DNA of 56,801 bases from assembly GCF_000372725.1 (NCBI RefSeq), contig NW_005199770.1, positions 1,185,540-1,242,340 of the forward strand, given 5' to 3'. The translations under genes were made by a program, and so were the position numbers. The notes beneath the pieces were generated by a model. It searched no databases. It saw only the letters and a program-made list of their open reading frames with translations, and had not been told where the DNA came from. This DNA is from Emiliania huxleyi CCMP1516. Lineage: Eukaryota > Haptophyta > Isochrysidales > Noelaerhabdaceae. Positions 54,590 through 56,801 of the stretch are shown one piece after another; positions within the stretch are counted from its first letter, which is position 1; each line of letters begins with the position of its first letter.

Positions 54590-56127
54590 ACCGTGACGCT
54601 GCGATTTGACTTCGTCGACAGCAGCGGCCAGCCAGTCGTGCTGAGCGAGTTCTTCTTCACCTACTACGACCTCGACCAAGAGACTGACCTGCCGTCCGGG
54701 GCGGAGTCCCTCACGGCGAGCGGCTTCGTCAAGTACGACGTCGACCCCAACACAGAGCTCGACATCAGCACCGCGCCGGACGGCTCCGTCACCTTCTCCT
54801 CCACCAAGGAAGGGACGCTGGCGGACAACCCGACGGACCCGGCCTCCCTGACAGCGGAGCAGCGCGCGAAGGCTGTGACGCTCTGGTACCGCGACACCTC
54901 GACAGTGACGCTCACCCACTCGACGACCGCGGCTGTCTGCAGCCCCACCCCGTGCGGCGGGCGCAACTTCCTCTTTGCAGGCGTCAATCCGTTCCCCGTT
55001 GTTGATCCATGCTGCCTGTCGCCACGGGAGCCACCGCCCTTCCCACTGCAACCGCCGCCTCCGCCCCCATTACCTGTACCGCCGTCGTCTCCTTGCATTT
55101 GTGCTTCGGACGAGACGCACAACCTGATCGACTTCAGCCTGGCGACGCTGCAGAACAACAACCTCGGCGGCGCCGGCCCCGGCCCGGACGACTCTCCGGA
55201 GAACATGCACCTCGCATCAGTCGGGATGACGGCCGACGGCGAGCCTTTTGACCTGATCATCACCAGCGAGACGGAGTACGTGCCGCGCAATGCCGCGAAG
55301 CACAACCGCATCAACGTCGCGATCCCGCAGATCAACCTCGCGCAGGACGAGACTGTGACGCTGCGGTTCGACTTTGTCGACAGCAGCGGCCAGCCCGTCG
55401 TGCTGCGCGAGTTCTTCTTCACCTACTACGACCTCGACCAAGAGACTGACCTGCCGTCTGGGGCGGAGTCCCTCACGGCGAGCGGCTTCGTCAAGTACGA
55501 CGTCGACCCCAACACGGAGCTCGATGTCAGCACCGCGCCGGACGGCTCCGTCACCTTCTCCTCCACAAGGGAAGGGACGCTGGCGGACAACCCGACGGAC
55601 CCACTGTCACTGACGTCGGAGCAGCTCTCACGCTCGGTGACGCTCTGGTATCGCGACACCTCGACGGTGAGGTTCACCTACTCGACCACGGCGGCCACAT
55701 GCAGCCCCACCCCGTGCGGCGGGCGCAACTTCCTCTTTGCAGGCGTCAATCCGTTCCCCGTTGTTGATCCATGCTGCCTGTCGCCACGGGAGCCACCGCC
55801 CTTCCCACTGCAACCGCCGCCTCCGCCCCCATTACCTGTACCGCCGTCGTCTCCTTGCATTTGTGCTTCGGACGAGACGCACAACCTGATCGACTTCAGC
55901 CTGGCGACGCTGCAGAACAACAACCTCGGCGGCGCCGGCCCCGGCCCGGACGACTCTCCGGAGAACATGCACCTCGCATCAGTCGGGATGACGGCCGACG
56001 GCGAGCCTTTTGACCTGATCATCACCAGCGAGACGGCGTACGTGCCGCGCAATGCCGCGAAGCACAACCGCATCAACGTCGCGATCCCGCAGATCAACCT
56101 CGCGCAGGACGAGACTGTGACGCTGCG
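54590..56127 (+). repeat. 762-bp tandem repeat, two full periods
   Basis: The sequence around ACYGTGACGCTGCG starts at 54590, 55352 and 56114, exactly 762 nt apart each time. Long stretches between copies look identical (for example 54942-55292 versus 55704-56054), indicating very recent duplication or gene conversion. Confidence 0.95.
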
Positions 56128-56189
56128 GTTAACCCGCCGCCGCCGAAGCCACCGGCTCCGCCCCCCTTCCCGCCGCCCTTCCCGCCAGG

Positions 56190-56220
<31 letters not shown>

Positions 56221-56610
56221 GCCCCACCGCCCTTCCCTCCCAGCAAGGCGCCCAACCCGCCGCCGCCGAAGCCACCGGCTCCGCCCCCCTTCCCGCCGCC
56301 CTTCCCGCCAGGGCTCTCGCCGCCGCCGCCGCCGCCGCCGCCGGCCCCACCGCCCTAAGCCGCCCTCGCCCTTCCCTCCGGGCAAGGCGCCGCTTCCGCC
56401 GCCGCCCCTGCCGCCCTTCGCGCCAGGCACTGCGCCGTCGCCGTCCCCCTTCCCACCCGGCAAGGCGCCCCACCCGCCGCCGCCCTTCCCGCCCGGCAAG
56501 GCGCCCGCCCCGCCGCCGCCGCTGCCGCCCTTCGCCCCAAACAAGGCGCCCAACCCGCCGCCGCCGAAGCCACCGGCTCCGCCCCCCTTCCCGCCGCCCT
56601 TCCCGCCAGG

Positions 56611-56646
<36 letters not shown>

Positions 56647-56801
56647 ACCGCCCGTCCCTCCCAGCAAGGCGCCCAACCCGCCGCCGCCCAAGCCACCGGG
56701 TCCGCCCCCCTTCCCGCCGCCCTTCCCGCCAGGGCTCTCGCCGCCGCCGCCGCCGCCGCCGCCGGCCCCACCGCCCTTCCCTCCCAGCAAGGCGCCGCCG
56801 C
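54590..56801 (+). CDS. Extracellular-type tandem-domain protein with proline-rich regions, partial
   Basis: Coding begins by an acceptor-like CGGCAG at 54589 or earlier and runs to the window end without a stop. A ~254-residue unit is repeated: a globular part (HNLIDFSLATLQNNNLGGAG, FDLIITSETEYVPRNAAKHN, TLRFDFVDSSGQPVVLREFF, FTYYDLDQETDL), a Cys-containing end (CSPTPCGGRNFLFAGVNPF, then CCLSPREPPP) and a proline hinge. The first unit lacks its N-terminal half and the third stops at about 56127. After that the sequence is HRGP-like (PPPFPPGKAP units). Algal cell-surface or extracellular-matrix proteins have this layout. In 56128-56354 the proline repeats are in another frame than the domains and then return to it, so an intron, frameshift or assembly error is likely. 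The signal peptide is not seen. Confidence 0.7.
56128..56801. repeat. Proline-codon minisatellite
   Basis: Long runs of CCG and of blocks encoding PPPPKPPAPPPFPPPFPPG recur at about 56130, 56256, 56556 and 56679. The region is GC-saturated and prone to slippage and assembly error. Confidence 0.9.

Overview
This window is nuclear DNA of a GC-rich, intron-rich, plastid-bearing eukaryote. A haptophyte alga of the Emiliania/Gephyrocapsa type is the best guess, though no marker here proves the genus. Supporting signs are strong third-position GC, many short (65-220 nt) introns, very frequent GC-AG introns, 10-11 bp minisatellites inside introns, plastid proteins with a signal peptide plus transit region, and a run of Ns (33651-33886) typical of a draft scaffold. 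I rebuilt splice forms by hand. Five genes assemble in frame: carotenoid oxygenase, SAM methyltransferase, class III alcohol dehydrogenase, V-ATPase subunit H and an EF-hand K+ channel.

Layout. 0.85-2.6 kb: a pentameric ligand-gated channel relative (+). 2.7-6.9 kb: poorly resolved multi-exon coding sequence (+). 7.4-9.6 kb: ankyrin protein with a duplicated ankyrin module (-). 10.1-12.4 kb: carotenoid cleavage oxygenase (-), followed by two small divergent genes. 13.6-15.4 kb: a putative thylakoid-lumen methyltransferase (-). 16.7-19.35 kb: glutathione-dependent formaldehyde dehydrogenase (+). 19.5-21.7 kb: an F-box/beta-helix gene with an apparent frameshift, then a Cys-rich unknown. 22-25 kb: repeat-rich, gene-poor. 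25.2-26.4 kb: V-ATPase subunit H without its central region. 26.8-31.4 kb: small membrane protein, dienelactone-hydrolase family enzyme, a 1.2 kb foldback element, RbfA, and an ankyrin-type fragment. 32.0-32.8 and 44.5-45.3 kb: an inverted pair of nearly identical histone H3 genes with 3' stem-loops. 33-44 kb: the gap, unknown genes, a plastid-targeted protein, a GYF-domain protein and a chromodomain protein. 45.7-49.5 kb: a 2-oxoglutarate oxygenase and two RING proteins, one carrying two AP2-like domains. 49.7-54.0 kb: a 12-exon voltage-gated K+ channel with EF hands (-). 54.6 kb to the end: an extracellular-type protein made of 762-bp tandem units and proline-rich tracts, running off the window.

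The genes do not form one pathway; this is ordinary mixed eukaryotic gene content. The most unusual biology is in the introns. In the five rebuilt genes 16 of 38 introns start with GC. Several introns begin with, or contain, a copy of the exon or splice junction beside them, which looks like introns being born and enlarged by tandem duplication. Splice forms, start codons and targeting statements are inferences from sequence alone.
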